In this document: positions 31,230 through 40,773 of the stretch, piece after piece
Layout: each line of letters opens with the position of its first letter
How positions within the stretch are numbered: the first letter of the stretch is position 1
Source: Gloeomargarita sp. SRBZ-1_bins_9
GTDB lineage: Bacteria; Cyanobacteriota; Cyanobacteriia; Gloeomargaritales; Gloeomargaritaceae
Assembly (NCBI GenBank): GCA_039794565.1
Contig: JAUQVX010000001.1
Location: 366,086 to 430,085, forward strand
DNA: 64,000 nucleotides
Direction: 5' to 3'
Translations under genes and position numbers: made by a program
The notes under the pieces: generated by a model
Databases searched by the model: none
Told to the model about the DNA's origin: nothing
The model's input: only the letters and a program-made list of their open reading frames with translations

Positions 31230-32243
31230 ATGACCGTAACCAGCCGCCACGACCCGGTCCACATCCTGGTCATTGATGACAGTATGGTGGTGCGAGAACT
31301 CATTGCCCAGTACCTGGAGGAGGGGGGGTATATTTTGGAAACGGCTGCCAATGGGGAGGAGGCCTGGGCGGCCATTTGTGAATCGCCCCCGGATTTGATC
31401 ATCAGCGACTGGTCCATGCCCGGTATTTCTGGGATTGAGCTATGTCGCCGGGTGAAATCGGACCCCCAGTTGCAACACATTTACTTCCTGATGCTGACGG
31501 CGCGGGAGGATGCGGCCGACCGGGTGCTGGGGCTGGATACGGGGGCGGATGAATTTATCTGCAAACCCATTGACGCCGAGGAATTGCGGGCTAGGATTCG
31601 GGCGGCCTTGCGGGTGCGGCAATTGACCCGTTCCCTGATGGAGGCCAACCAACGCCTCAAGGACCAGTACCATTTGTTGGCCTCCATGTCCCTGATTGAT
31701 GAGGAAACGGGGGTGTTGAATGAGCGGGCCTTTCGCACGGCCTTACCGGGACTGCTGCGCCAGATTGGGGAACGCCCTCCGGAGGGCCCCATTGATGAAA
31801 ACTACGTGCTCTACTACCGCTACGGCAGTCTGTGGCTGCTCCAGGTGGATGATTGGCCCGCCTGGGAAAGCCAATACCGGCCCGAGGTGCGACGGCAAGT
31901 GTTGACGGTGGTGGCCCGCCGGTTACAAAGCCGCTCCCTGCCGGGCAGTTTGTTATACCGGGTGGAGACGGCTCAGTTTGCCTGTGTAACGCTGGGGCTG
32001 ACACCGCAGCGGGCCTATGAGTTCGGTCGCGTCCTGCGCCAGGCCATTGCTGAGCATCCAGTGAGCTTGACAACCGAACTCTCGCTTCCGGTGACCGTCA
32101 GTTTGGGGGGGGTTGTCCTCACCCCCGAAACCAGCGGCGATCCAGAGGGGGTGTGGTCTCAGGCCCAGGTCGCCCTCCAGAAGGCCCAAAGTCAGGGCAC
32201 CAATCAACTGCTGCTGTTGGGCTATGAGTCAGCCGGCCATTGA
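31230..32243 (+). CDS. Response regulator with degenerate GGDEF domain
   Basis: PleD-like regulator of 337 residues. REC spans about 9-125: VIDDSMVV, phospho-acceptor Asp in LIISDWSMPGISG, Thr in LMLTARE and Lys in FICKPID. A coiled linker (RQLTRSLMEANQRLKDQY) joins it to a domain starting SLIDEETGVLNERAFRTALP, which matches the GGDEF entry (DxLTGLxNRR). The GG(D/E)EF loop itself is replaced by YRVETAQFACV, so no cyclase activity is expected. A GTG at 31191 is an alternative start. The tail overlaps the fructosamine-kinase gene by 15 bases. Confidence 0.85.
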   Translation: MTVTSRHDPVHILVIDDSMVVRELIAQYLEEGGYILETAANGEEAWAAICESPPDLIISDWSMPGISGIELCRRVKSDPQLQHIYFLMLTAREDAADRVLGLDTGADEFICKPIDAEELRARIRAALRVRQLTRSLMEANQRLKDQYHLLASMSLIDEETGVLNERAFRTALPGLLRQIGERPPEGPIDENYVLYYRYGSLWLLQVDDWPAWESQYRPEVRRQVLTVVARRLQSRSLPGSLLYRVETAQFACVTLGLTPQRAYEFGRVLRQAIAEHPVSLTTELSLPVTVSLGGVVLTPETSGDPEGVWSQAQVALQKAQSQGTNQLLLLGYESAGH

Positions 32244-33104
32244 CTGAATTTGCGCCATCATGGCCAGGGCCTGGTCCAAGTAGCTGCCACCAAACAGGCT
32301 GAAGTGATTAAGGATGTGGTAGAGGTTGTAGATGACCTTGCGCTGGGGGTAACCGGGCGTCAGGGGCCAGGTTGCTTGGTAGCCCTGGTAGAACGTCTCG
32401 GGGAAACCACCGAACAATTCGCTCATAGCTAAGTCCACTTCCCGGTGCCCATAGTACACGGCGGGGTCAAAGAGCACGGGTTCCCCCTGGCTGGTAAAGG
32501 CGGCATTGCCCCCCCACAAATCCCCATGCACCAGGACGGGTTCGACGGGTACATCTTGGAGTAGTCGGTGCACTCGCTCTAAAAACGCCGTCAGTTGCGG
32601 AAAGCGGCCTCCCCGGCGCTGGGCCAACTGAAACTGATACATCAACCGTTGCTGGCAAAAAAAGGTGGCCCAATCGTCACACCAGGCGTTTTTTTGAGGA
32701 GTCGCGCCGATGTAGTTATCCCGTTCCCAGCCGTAGCGTTGGCCTTGGCCCCGCTGGTGCAGTTGCGCCAGTTGCTGCCCCATGTGGAACCAGTCCCCCC
32801 GTCGCTGCAAAGACAGGTATTCCAACACCAAAAAGGCCTGGCCATCCGCTTCCCCCCAACCGATGACTCGGGGCACTTTCACCGTGCAGGTGGACCACAG
32901 TGCCTGCAACCCCTGGGCCTCGGCAATGAACATATCCAGGGCAGCGGCGCGATTGACCTTGACAAAAAACTGGCGCCGGCCATCGCTGACCACCTGATTG
33001 GCATGAATGCATCCCCCACCTGCACCCCCCCGGGGTTGCCCGGCAAAGGGCTGGCCCGTGCGCTCGCTGATGACCTGGTTGACCGCCTGCCACAAAGCAG
33101 TCAT
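32229..33104 (-). CDS. Fructosamine-3-kinase-family protein (protein deglycation)
   Basis: Predicted kinase phosphorylating ketoamine adducts on glycated proteins, which then decompose and free the lysine. 291 residues with the APH/FN3K fold: FFVKVNRA lysine strand near 47, EAQGLQAL, LVLEYLSL hinge, LVHGDLWGGNAAF catalytic loop near 192, and DPAVYYGHREVDLAMSELFGG metal loop, all family hallmarks. Its ATG overlaps the thiE stop by 4 bases, so both are translated from one message. Confidence 0.92.
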   Translation of the reverse strand: MTALWQAVNQVISERTGQPFAGQPRGGAGGGCIHANQVVSDGRRQFFVKVNRAAALDMFIAEAQGLQALWSTCTVKVPRVIGWGEADGQAFLVLEYLSLQRRGDWFHMGQQLAQLHQRGQGQRYGWERDNYIGATPQKNAWCDDWATFFCQQRLMYQFQLAQRRGGRFPQLTAFLERVHRLLQDVPVEPVLVHGDLWGGNAAFTSQGEPVLFDPAVYYGHREVDLAMSELFGGFPETFYQGYQATWPLTPGYPQRKVIYNLYHILNHFSLFGGSYLDQALAMMAQIQSMAG

Positions 33105-34120
33105 AGTCGGGATAGCTGGCGCAAAAACCGCTGCGTAACGGCACCGGGGTCTGCTGCTCCCATGATCGCCCGCACCACCGCTACCCGCTGTGCCCCCAGG
33201 GCCAACACCTCCTGCAGGTTTTCCAGGTCAATGCCGCCAATGGCAAACCAGGGTTTGGGCCAAGTCTGGAGAACGTGGGCGATGTACTCCCGGCTGGTGG
33301 GGGGTTTGTCCGCTTTGGTGGGGGTGGCATAAAAAGGGCCAACGCCGATATAATCTGCACCCCCAGCGATGGCCCGCTCCAGTTCTGCCCTATTCGTGGT
33401 CGAACACCCCAGCAGTCGTTCCGGCCCCAGCAACCGGCGCGCTACCGGCAAGGGCAAATCCTGCTGTCCCAGGTGCACCCCATCCGCCCCTACTGCCAAG
33501 GCCAGGTCCACCCGGTCGTTGACAAGAAACAGCGCTCCGTAGCGATGGCACAGCTCACCCAATTTCCCGGCCATTTCGAAACGCTGGCCGTCGGGGGCTG
33601 CCTTATCCCGGTACTGCACCAGTCGGACCCCCGCTTGCAAGGCCGCCTCCACCGTTGCCAACAGCTGGGGGGTGGGCATGGTGATGAGATACAAATGGGC
33701 CTGCTGCAGTTTTTGTCGCCGTTCGCCACCGGTGGCCGCCGTTTCCAGTTCATACACCCGGTAGCGCAACTGCTTCATCGCCTGGGCCATGGCTCCATCC
33801 ACCAACTTGGCGTATTCCTCCAGCACCCGCAGCGCCTCCTGCACCCGGGCGAAATTGGCTTGCAACAGGACGGCCACATCGGGCTTGTGGGCTTCCTGGG
33901 GGTGGCTCAATCCGGTACCGACGTCATTAGCCGTATCCCGAGCCTGGCGAAATTCGGGGCGGTGCCAGCCGGCCAATTCCTGGCGATAGGTTTTGCAGCG
34001 CTCCGCCAAGTGGGGGTCGTTTTGGCCCAAGCGGCACCATTCCTCAATTACGCGCAAGCCCTCCCGCGCCCGGTCCAAATTGGCATCCAAAATGCGATAG
34101 ATGCTGCCTGTGGGGTCCAT
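33101..34120 (-). CDS. thiE: Thiamine-phosphate synthase with N-terminal ThiD2-like domain
   Basis: Condenses HMP-PP with the thiazole phosphate to give thiamine phosphate. 339 residues, longer than single-domain ThiE (about 210). Residues 1-130 are an alpha-helical extension (RILDANLDRAREGLRVIEEW, LQANFARVQEALRVLEEYAK) found fused to ThiE in cyanobacteria and related to ThiD2. Residues 140-339 are the TIM barrel: LVQYRDK, FLVNDRVDLALAVGADGVHLGQQDL, GCSTTNRAEL and YIGVGPFYATPTK. No TPP riboswitch is visible before it. It follows the SAM-hydrolase gene by 3 bases. Confidence 0.94.
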   Translation of the reverse strand: MDPTGSIYRILDANLDRAREGLRVIEEWCRLGQNDPHLAERCKTYRQELAGWHRPEFRQARDTANDVGTGLSHPQEAHKPDVAVLLQANFARVQEALRVLEEYAKLVDGAMAQAMKQLRYRVYELETAATGGERRQKLQQAHLYLITMPTPQLLATVEAALQAGVRLVQYRDKAAPDGQRFEMAGKLGELCHRYGALFLVNDRVDLALAVGADGVHLGQQDLPLPVARRLLGPERLLGCSTTNRAELERAIAGGADYIGVGPFYATPTKADKPPTSREYIAHVLQTWPKPWFAIGGIDLENLQEVLALGAQRVAVVRAIMGAADPGAVTQRFLRQLSRL

Positions 34121-34123
34121 GCC

Positions 34124-34912
34124 CTAGGAAATGGTATCGGTAAGCTCCAGCGTGACCGCATCCCCCATCTTAACACCGAACCGCTGGGCGGCATGGCCCT
34201 GGTGACACGCAATCTCCACATAGCCATGACTGCCTATTAGGGCAATGGGAGCGCCCACCGGTACATCGCTGTAGCACCGCCCCCAGGGGATGCCCTGACC
34301 CCTTAGGACCACCCGCGGTTGACAGTTGGCAGGAATCAGCGTCGCCGGCAGATTCGTCACCAGATTCCCGAAATGGTCAATGTACTGGATATGCCCCTGC
34401 CAGCCCTGGGCCAGTCGCACCGGCGACGGGGGTAACCAGCGCACCAGCGTCCCCAGGTCCAGGGGTTCCCCCAGTTCCGCCAACGGAACACCGGCAGCTA
34501 GATGCGCCGCGACCGGAGCGAAAATATCCCGCCCGTGAAACGTCTGGCTGGGGGTAGGGCTGCGCCAGTAGCGGGGATTGTTGAGTACCACAACCGTGTC
34601 CGCTTGGTCGAACCAGGGGGTGAAAATACCGTTGTCCGGACCCACCCCGTAGCCCCAGGGGGTACGCAGCCCGATGGGACGTCGGGAGCTGCCCACGCCG
34701 GGGTCTACTACCACCAGGTAAATGGCGCCGGGGGGAAAGTAGGGGTACGCCTGCTGCAAAAGAAACTGGGCCGCTTGCCACTGGTAGGCGGGAAGACTAT
34801 GACTCAAGTCCACCACCACCGCCTGGGGACAAAGCCGCAAAATAACCCCCTTGAGCACACCCACGTAGTGGTCCTGGTGGCCAAAGTCGGTCAGCAGCAG
34901 AATCGGGGCCAT
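34124..34912 (-). CDS. SAM hydroxide adenosyltransferase (DUF62 family)
   Basis: Member of the fluorinase/chlorinase superfamily that, in prokaryotes generally, cleaves SAM with hydroxide to adenosine and methionine. 262 residues. The family markers are ILLLTDFGHQDHYVGVLKG at the N-terminus, VDLSHSLPAYQ, VVVDPGVGSSRRPIGLRT and GPDNGIFTPW. The C-terminal domain has YIDHFGNLVTNLP and GSHGYVEIACHQGHAAQRFG. It has no halogenase context. It heads a run with thiE and the fructosamine kinase. Confidence 0.9.
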   Translation of the reverse strand: MAPILLLTDFGHQDHYVGVLKGVILRLCPQAVVVDLSHSLPAYQWQAAQFLLQQAYPYFPPGAIYLVVVDPGVGSSRRPIGLRTPWGYGVGPDNGIFTPWFDQADTVVVLNNPRYWRSPTPSQTFHGRDIFAPVAAHLAAGVPLAELGEPLDLGTLVRWLPPSPVRLAQGWQGHIQYIDHFGNLVTNLPATLIPANCQPRVVLRGQGIPWGRCYSDVPVGAPIALIGSHGYVEIACHQGHAAQRFGVKMGDAVTLELTDTIS

Positions 34913-34983
34913 ACTTTACCATTGTGACAAGGCTGGGCCGGAGGGGGTGTTAAGATACGAATGGTGAACGCTGGGATGGAACG

Positions 34984-35100
34984 ATGCTGACTTTGAAATA
35001 CACGGTTTACGCGGTCATTACCTTTTTTGTCCTGCTGTTTGTGTTCGGGTTTCTCTCGGGCGACCCCTCCCGCAACCCCAAACGGCGGGATTTGGAATAG
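34984..35100 (+). CDS. psbI: Photosystem II reaction centre protein I
   Basis: One of the core small subunits of photosystem II, bound to D1 and needed for stable assembly. The 38-residue frame starts [21 protein letters not shown], a single transmembrane helix, and ends [17 protein letters not shown], the nearly invariant PsbI tail. Length is exactly the family's. The gene is preceded by GGAACG and lies between the divergent SAM-hydrolase gene and the envelope gene, 50 bases before the latter. Confidence 0.98.
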   Translation: MLTLKYTVYAVITFFVLLFVFGFLSGDPSRNPKRRDLE

Positions 35101-35150
35101 GGTTGACCAACGAGCGTCCGACACGTGGGTGGTGTGAGGTGGAATGAACA

Positions 35151-37037
35151 ATGCCCTACATAGCTCCCCCAACGCCGGGAGTAGCGTCGGGAGTGACCGT
35201 TTTACAGCAGGTGCGCCCGGCGTCGGTTCGGGATATTGACTACACGACTTTGCCCCTGTGGGAGCGGATCGCCCAGGCGATAGACCCCCAGCAACGGGTG
35301 GAGGTGGAGGCCGACCGCCAGACCTTCAACGAACAAACGCAGGTTTTTACGGCCACGGGTAATGTGGTGATGCGCTACCGGGGCGTGGTTCTCCGGGCCG
35401 ACGAGGTGGAGGTGAATCTCATTACCCGCAAGGCGGTGGCGACGGGGGAGGAGGTGGTGCTCACTCGGGGGGAAGAGGTCCTGCGGGGTAAGCGTTTGGA
35501 ATATGACCTGGCCGCGGAAAGTGGGGTGTTTTTCCAGGTGCGGGGGGGGGTGCGGGTCCAGCCCTTGGAACCGGGTCTCCCCGATGGCCCACGCCTAGGG
35601 GAACCCACAGCACCGCCCCCTATCATTCCGGCGCCGCAAGCAGTGGAACGTCCCGGCCAGGGATTGCGCCGTTTCACGGCCGATGAACTCACCTTCGATG
35701 CCCAAGGCAACGGCACGGCTACCAATTTGCGCATTACTAACGACCCCTTTGACCCGCCGGAGTTGGAATTGCGGGCGCGCCGGGCCACCTTGACCCGCCT
35801 GCCGGATGGCGACAGTGAAGTGCGAGCAGAAGGGGGACGGTTGGTGTTTGACCAGCGGGTGAGTGTGCCCCTGCTGCGGGACCGGGTGATTATTTCTCGC
35901 CGCCGCCGCGAGGCTGCCCCTGTGGAAATCGGCTATGACCGTCAGGATTTAGGGGGGTTGTACCTTGGCCGCCCCTTCGAGGTGGTGGATACACCCACGG
36001 TATCATTTCGGCTCACGCCTATCCTGTTGGTCCAGCGCACCTTTGAGCAAGGTTTTTCCCCGGTGGGCACCAATTTCGCCTTGCGCACCCAGTTGCGGGC
36101 TAACGTCACCCCCCAAACCGACGTGAAGCTCGACAGCCTGCTGAGCCGTTTGGATTTCCAGGACCCGGAGGAGCGCCTGCGCATCCGACTGCGACTAGAG
36201 CACCGCTGGTTGCCCCGCCACAGCGTGATTGCCGAGGTGGCCGACCGGGAGCGGGTATTTAACGGGTCGTTGGGCTTTGAAACGGTGCGGTTTGGGGCGG
36301 GGGTGGCCTTGGCGTCGAACCAGCCCATTCCCCTGGGACCGGACGGCCAGACACAGTTGCAATACTTGCTCAGCGCGCGGGTGATCCGGGCCAGGAGCGA
36401 CGACACCACGCCCCCCGGCCAGGAAAAGACCCTGATGCGCTACCAGGCTGCCGTGAACGTCAATCGCAGTTTTTTGGTCTGGCAGGGCAAACCGTTACCC
36501 CCCACGGCTACGGAAGGGCTGCGGTTTAGTCCGGTGCCGGTGACGCCCTTTTTTGCCATCGGGCTGGGGGCGGTGAGTTTTACCAACTTCTACAGCAACG
36601 GACGGGTGCAGACGGTGGTGGGGGGGGATGTGGGGTTTACTACTCAGTTGGGGCGTTTTGCCCGCAATTGGCTAGACTACACGGCCTTGAGCATTTTCTA
36701 CTCCCCCCGTTTTCGCCTGAACCAGAAATCCCCCTTTTTCTTTGACCGGCAGGAGGACCAGCAGATTTTGCGCTTCGGCCTGACCCAGCAAATTTATGGT
36801 CCCCTGCGGGCCAGCGCCAATATCGCTCTGCGGTTGGATGGAGGCAATCCCCGGGTCATTGACGCCACCTACGGCCTGGAGTATAGCCGCCGCACCTACG
36901 GGATTTCTGTGTTTTTCAACCCGGAACGGGCAGCAGGGGGAATTCTCCTGCGCATCAGCGACTTTAACTGGCTGGGGGAACCGGACCCCTTGCTGGAGCG
37001 GGATAGGCTGGTACCACCGGCGGAAGTGTCACCCTAA
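35151..37037 (+). CDS. DUF3769 / OstA-like outer-membrane protein
   Basis: A 628-residue cyanobacterial envelope protein. Residues 48-130 resemble the LptA/OstA N-terminal jellyroll: [41 protein letters not shown]. The rest alternates hydrophobic and polar residues as in a beta barrel, with repeated short strands to a terminal segment ending in [14 protein letters not shown]. It may be the cyanobacterial LPS-assembly (LptD-like) protein or a related barrel. No clear signal peptide is seen at this start, so the start may be different or export may use another signal. GAGGTGG precedes the ATG. Confidence 0.83.
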   Translation: MPYIAPPTPGVASGVTVLQQVRPASVRDIDYTTLPLWERIAQAIDPQQRVEVEADRQTFNEQTQVFTATGNVVMRYRGVVLRADEVEVNLITRKAVATGEEVVLTRGEEVLRGKRLEYDLAAESGVFFQVRGGVRVQPLEPGLPDGPRLGEPTAPPPIIPAPQAVERPGQGLRRFTADELTFDAQGNGTATNLRITNDPFDPPELELRARRATLTRLPDGDSEVRAEGGRLVFDQRVSVPLLRDRVIISRRRREAAPVEIGYDRQDLGGLYLGRPFEVVDTPTVSFRLTPILLVQRTFEQGFSPVGTNFALRTQLRANVTPQTDVKLDSLLSRLDFQDPEERLRIRLRLEHRWLPRHSVIAEVADRERVFNGSLGFETVRFGAGVALASNQPIPLGPDGQTQLQYLLSARVIRARSDDTTPPGQEKTLMRYQAAVNVNRSFLVWQGKPLPPTATEGLRFSPVPVTPFFAIGLGAVSFTNFYSNGRVQTVVGGDVGFTTQLGRFARNWLDYTALSIFYSPRFRLNQKSPFFFDRQEDQQILRFGLTQQIYGPLRASANIALRLDGGNPRVIDATYGLEYSRRTYGISVFFNPERAAGGILLRISDFNWLGEPDPLLERDRLVPPAEVSP

Positions 37038-37062
37038 ACCCCTTTCTGGCAGAATTGCAAGC

Positions 37063-38151
37063 ATGGGCAATACCTTTGGGCATCTGTTTCGGGTCACGAC
37101 CTTTGGCGAATCCCATGGGGGAGCAGTGGGGGTAGTGGTGGATGGTTGCCCGCCCCGCTTACCCCTGGATGTTCAGGATATTCAAAAGGAACTGGACCGG
37201 CGGCGTCCCGGACAAAGCGCGATTACCACCCCTCGCCAAGAACCGGACCGCTGCGAAATTTTGTCGGGGGTCTTTGAGGGGCAAACCCTAGGGACGCCCA
37301 TCCTCATCCTGGTGAAAAACCAAGACGCCCGCAGCCAGGACTACCAAGACATGGCCACCGCCTTTCGTCCTTCCCATGCCGATGCCACCTACCAGGCCAA
37401 ATACGGCATTCGCAACTGGCAAGGGGGTGGGCGAGCTTCGGCGCGGGAAACCATTGGTCGGGTAGCCGCAGGGGCCATCGCCAAAAAAATCCTCCAGCGG
37501 GCAGCAGGGACAGAAATTGTGGCCTATGTAGAACGGGTCAAGGACTTACAGGCCCAAGTGGACCCGGAAAAGGTGACCCCGGCGGAGGTGGAAAGCAATA
37601 TCCTGCGCTGCCCGGACCCGGATGTCGCCGCCAAGGCCATTGCACTCATTGAAACCATGCGCCAGGAGGGGAATTCGGTGGGGGGGGTCATCGGCTGTGT
37701 GGTACGTTCGGTGCCGGTAGGGCTGGGGTCGCCGGTATTTGATAAGCTGGAGGCCGACCTGGCTAAGGCGGTGATGTCTCTTCCGGCCAGCAAGGGCTTT
37801 GAGATTGGTTCGGGGTTTGCCGGTACGTTACTTACGGGGCGCGAGCACAATGACGAGTTTTACCGGGACGACCAGGGCCGGATTCGCACCCGCACCAACC
37901 ACTCCGGCGGCATCCAAGGGGGCATCAGCAACGGCGAACCCATCGTCTTGCGGGTGGCCTTCAAACCGACCGCCACCATCCTGCAACCCCAGCGCACGGT
38001 GAATCAGGCCGGTGAGGAAGTGATGCTGCATCCCCGGGGCCGCCATGACCCCTGTGTCCTTCCCCGCGCTGTACCCATGGTGGAGGCCATGGTGGCTTTA
38101 GTCCTGTGTGACCACCTGCTGCGCCATCACGCCCAGTGTCGGTTGTGGTGA
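37063..38151 (+). CDS. aroC: Chorismate synthase
   Basis: Converts EPSP to chorismate using reduced FMN; last step of the shikimate pathway. 362 residues. The three signatures are seen: [19 protein letters not shown] near 16, [20 protein letters not shown] near 120 and [14 protein letters not shown] near 280, with [12 protein letters not shown] near the end. The true start is the ATG at 37063, 25 bases after the previous stop. The stop abuts that of the convergent CBS-like gene with no spare base. Confidence 0.97.
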   Translation: MGNTFGHLFRVTTFGESHGGAVGVVVDGCPPRLPLDVQDIQKELDRRRPGQSAITTPRQEPDRCEILSGVFEGQTLGTPILILVKNQDARSQDYQDMATAFRPSHADATYQAKYGIRNWQGGGRASARETIGRVAAGAIAKKILQRAAGTEIVAYVERVKDLQAQVDPEKVTPAEVESNILRCPDPDVAAKAIALIETMRQEGNSVGGVIGCVVRSVPVGLGSPVFDKLEADLAKAVMSLPASKGFEIGSGFAGTLLTGREHNDEFYRDDQGRIRTRTNHSGGIQGGISNGEPIVLRVAFKPTATILQPQRTVNQAGEEVMLHPRGRHDPCVLPRAVPMVEAMVALVLCDHLLRHHAQCRLW

Positions 38152-38610
38152 CTAGGCAGGCAGCAACTTTTTCAAGATAGAAGCCTGGGCCAGCAGGACC
38201 ACCAGAAAATCAATCAAGCGCAACTGGCCGTCGGGGAACTCGATGACGATGGGTTCAAACACCAAGCTGCGGGCGCGTTGTAGGGCGACCAACGTGGCAT
38301 CCACAATGCGGGTGGAGCTGGGAAATTGCAACGTCTCCGCCTTGAGTACCTCCACCAGCAGTTGAATCGGCCGCTTGGGATAGATTTCTGAGCTGTAGAC
38401 CTGCTGCATGTGGGACTCAAACCGCTGGCGCCCAATCGTGCCAATGACCTGACCATCTTCTACGATCATCATGCCGGGAATATCGGGGTGATCCTTCATG
38501 TACGCCATCACTTCCCGGGTGAGGGCGGTCGTCGGCACTTGATAGTCGTAGGAAGGGAGCACCTCTAACGGGGCGTCGGGATGCAGATAACTAAAATCAG
38601 GGTAAGCCAT
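38152..38610 (-). CDS. CBS-domain-like protein, 152 residues
   Basis: Function unknown. The protein has two weak CBS-like repeats: PTTALTREVMAYMKDHPDIPGMMIVEDGQVIGTIGRQRF (about 30-68) and a second unit around FPSSTRIVDATLVALQRARSLVFEPIVIEFPDGQLRLIDFLVVLLAQ (about 95-142). Such a pair could bind an adenine nucleotide. It resembles the input region found in some cyanobacterial signalling proteins, but no output domain follows. GAGGACGGT precedes the ATG at 38610. The start is followed upstream by an 8-base inverted repeat. Confidence 0.72.
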   Translation of the reverse strand: MAYPDFSYLHPDAPLEVLPSYDYQVPTTALTREVMAYMKDHPDIPGMMIVEDGQVIGTIGRQRFESHMQQVYSSEIYPKRPIQLLVEVLKAETLQFPSSTRIVDATLVALQRARSLVFEPIVIEFPDGQLRLIDFLVVLLAQASILKKLLPA

Positions 38611-38625
38611 ACCGTCCTCAGAACA

Positions 38626-38677
38626 ACACAGCAATCAGGGGACACCCCCACCCTTAAACATACCCACCCTGCTGTGT
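38626..38677. repeat. Inverted repeat upstream of the CBS-like gene
   Basis: ACACAGCA (38626-38633) is repeated as its exact complement TGCTGTGT (38670-38677), 36 bases apart, with a second short pair GGGG/CCCC in the interval. It sits in the 86-base gap between the CBS-like gene (start 38610) and the methyltransferase gene (stop 38697), both on the minus strand. It could be a terminator-like or regulatory hairpin; no T-run follows. Confidence 0.4.
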
Positions 38678-38696
38678 CACCCGAGTTAAGCCCAAA

Positions 38697-39398
38697 TTAA
38701 GGTTTGGACTGCATAGCCCAGCGAGCTTGCCGAATCATACCCCGCAACAGAGCCAGTTCAGCGCCAGAAGGGGCGGCCCGTTGCAGCAAACGCCGGATTT
38801 TGGCCATGCGGCGCGCCCGCGTATGGGGATACAGATAGCCAATCTGCAGCAAAAGGGACTCCAAATCCTGCAGGTAGGCCTCCACTTCGTCCACAGCAGC
38901 GACCGCCGCCGATGGAGCAGGGGGATGCTCCCGACCGTACTGATAGATTTCGTATAGGCAAATAGCGACTGCCTGGGCCAGGTTCAGCGAAGGATAGTCG
39001 GGGTGGGTAGGAAGGGTCACTTGCCGTTGCGCCAATTGCACCTCCGCCCAGGTCAACCCCCGGTCCTCCGGCCCAAACACCACCGCCACCGGCGCCACAT
39101 CCTGCAATAGCCAGGGCAAAACGGCCTTCAGGGGTTCGCCAGGGGGATGCCGTCCCAGGGTGGCCACCGCCCGTACACAACCCGTGAGAGCTGTCAGCAA
39201 ATCCGGCTGTACCTGGGCTGTTATGAGCACATCAGCGGCATGCACCGCCATCCGACGCGCCTCCTCCCCTTGCCAGTCACAGCGGGGTTGCACCAGCACC
39301 AGCTCCCGGCAGGCAAAGTTGCGCATCACCCGGGCTACCGCCCCCACATTCAACGGGCCAGCCGGTTCCACCAAAATCACCCGAACCGCAGGATGCAT
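38697..39398 (-). CDS. TrmH/TrmJ-family RNA 2'-O-methyltransferase
   Basis: SPOUT-fold methyltransferase for tRNA or rRNA ribose. 233 residues: VRVILVEPAGPLNVGAVARVMRNFACRELVLVQP at the N-terminus (motif 1, N and R conserved), AVVFGPEDRGLTWAEVQLA (motif 2) and LPTHPDYPSLNLAQAVAICLYEIY (motif 3) near residue 145. The SLNLAQAVAI ending is the TrmJ/LasT group, which modifies tRNA position 32 in enterobacteria. The target in this organism is not known. Confidence 0.92.
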   Translation of the reverse strand: MHPAVRVILVEPAGPLNVGAVARVMRNFACRELVLVQPRCDWQGEEARRMAVHAADVLITAQVQPDLLTALTGCVRAVATLGRHPPGEPLKAVLPWLLQDVAPVAVVFGPEDRGLTWAEVQLAQRQVTLPTHPDYPSLNLAQAVAICLYEIYQYGREHPPAPSAAVAAVDEVEAYLQDLESLLLQIGYLYPHTRARRMAKIRRLLQRAAPSGAELALLRGMIRQARWAMQSKP

Positions 39399-39456
39399 GC
39401 CGTTGATCCTAGGGCAAATCCTGCTAGGCTAGGGGTGGTCCGTCTGGAGAAACGCC

Positions 39457-40113
39457 ATGTTCCTACCCGATTTCGGTCGGTGGTGGCAAACGGCGACCTA
39501 CTTTGAAGCCGTGCCCCTAGTCAATTGCGTCCAACGTTTTTTGGGGATGCAACTGCCCCCGGCAACGGTGACCCCCCAGGGTGATGTGATTTTTGACTTC
39601 ACCAAACCGGAGAGCCTGGCCATCTGGGGGGCGCTGGACGATGTGGTGATGGGGGGCCGCAGCCAGAGTAGCCTTGTGCCGGATACGGCGGGTGCCCAGT
39701 TTACAGGGGTGGTGACCACGGAAAACAACGGGGGTTTTGCTTCGGTGCGCACCCGCAATCTGCAACCACCTTTGGATTTACGGGGCTATACGGGCCTGGT
39801 CCTGCGGGTGCGGGGCGACGGCAAACGCTACAAGTTTTTGGTGCGGGATGACGCCAACTGGGACAGCCTGGCCTACAGCGCCCAATTCGCCACCCAACCC
39901 GCCACCTGGATCACGGTGAAATTGCCCTTTGGCGACTTGGTGCCCGTATTTCGTGCCAAAACGGTCCCCAACGCCCCCCCCTTGGACCTGAGTCGTATCG
40001 TTTCGTTCCAAATCATGCTGAGCAAATTTGCCTATGACGGCCAGCGCAACCCCACCTTTACCCCTGGCCCGTTCCGGCTGGAAATCGCCACCATCGGCGC
40101 CTACCGCGAATAG
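39457..40113 (+). CDS. CIA30-family (NDUFAF1-like) protein
   Basis: Galactose-binding-like fold protein of 218 residues. It has the CIA30 landmarks: FDFTKPESLAIWGALDDVVMGGRSQSSL near 48, TENNGGFASVRTRNL, LVLRVRGDGKRYKFLVRDD and ITVKLPFGDLVPVFR. Mitochondrial CIA30 helps assemble complex I; in cyanobacteria similar proteins occur widely, and a role with NDH-1 or in pigment assembly is only inference. It is followed by cobH after 27 bases. Confidence 0.88.
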   Translation: MFLPDFGRWWQTATYFEAVPLVNCVQRFLGMQLPPATVTPQGDVIFDFTKPESLAIWGALDDVVMGGRSQSSLVPDTAGAQFTGVVTTENNGGFASVRTRNLQPPLDLRGYTGLVLRVRGDGKRYKFLVRDDANWDSLAYSAQFATQPATWITVKLPFGDLVPVFRAKTVPNAPPLDLSRIVSFQIMLSKFAYDGQRNPTFTPGPFRLEIATIGAYRE

Positions 40114-40140
40114 CCCTTCCCGATGAGACTGAGGGTAAGG

Positions 40141-40773
40141 ATGGCGTTAGACCCGATTACCGCAGCCAGTTTTGCCACCATTGACCGGGAAATTGGTCCC
40201 CATCCTTGGGGGTGGCGCTACCCGGAATACGTGATCATCCGCCGGGTGATTCACGCCACCGGGGATTTTAGCTTCAAGCACCTGCTGCACTTTAGCCCCC
40301 AAGCCATTGAGTTGGGGGTGCAGGCCCTGCGCCGGGGCGTACCGGTGATCACCGATGTGGGATTAGTGGCCCAGGGCATCAAAGCCCACTTAGCCGCCCA
40401 TTTGCCCAATCCCCTCATCAATGCCCTAGACCTGGCCCCCTCCGATGGGGAAACCCGCGCCGCCAACGGCATGGAAAACGCCCTGCGCCAGTACCCTCAA
40501 CCCGTAGTCGTCATTGGCAATGCGCCGACAGCCCTCATTCGTCTTTGCCAGTTGTGGCCCGACCTGCCGACGCCCCCCGCCCTAGTCATCGGTGCGCCTG
40601 TAGGTTTTGTGCGCGTTGTAGAAGCCAAGGACCTGTTAAACCGGACCCCCTTGCCGCGGATCTGGGTCGCTGGGCGCCGGGGGGGTTCCCCTGTCGCTGC
40701 CGCGATTGCCAACGCCCTGATTGACCTGGCCGCTTCAGAAACGTCCCACCAGACTGCGAGCGGTGCGGATTAA
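40141..40773 (+). CDS. cobH: Precorrin-8X methylmutase
   Basis: Moves the C-11 methyl to C-12, forming hydrogenobyrinate/cobyrinate in corrin synthesis for cobalamin (CbiC/CobH). 210 residues. Motifs: RRVIHATGDFSF with the catalytic His, PVITDVGLVAQGI, VVIGNAPTAL and APVGFVRVVEAKDLL. The ATG at 40141 is preceded by GAGGGTAAGG; another ATG at 40123 has no binding site. No other cob gene and no cobalamin riboswitch is near. The tail overlaps the convergent response regulator by 39 bases. Confidence 0.95.
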   Translation: MALDPITAASFATIDREIGPHPWGWRYPEYVIIRRVIHATGDFSFKHLLHFSPQAIELGVQALRRGVPVITDVGLVAQGIKAHLAAHLPNPLINALDLAPSDGETRAANGMENALRQYPQPVVVIGNAPTALIRLCQLWPDLPTPPALVIGAPVGFVRVVEAKDLLNRTPLPRIWVAGRRGGSPVAAAIANALIDLAASETSHQTASGAD

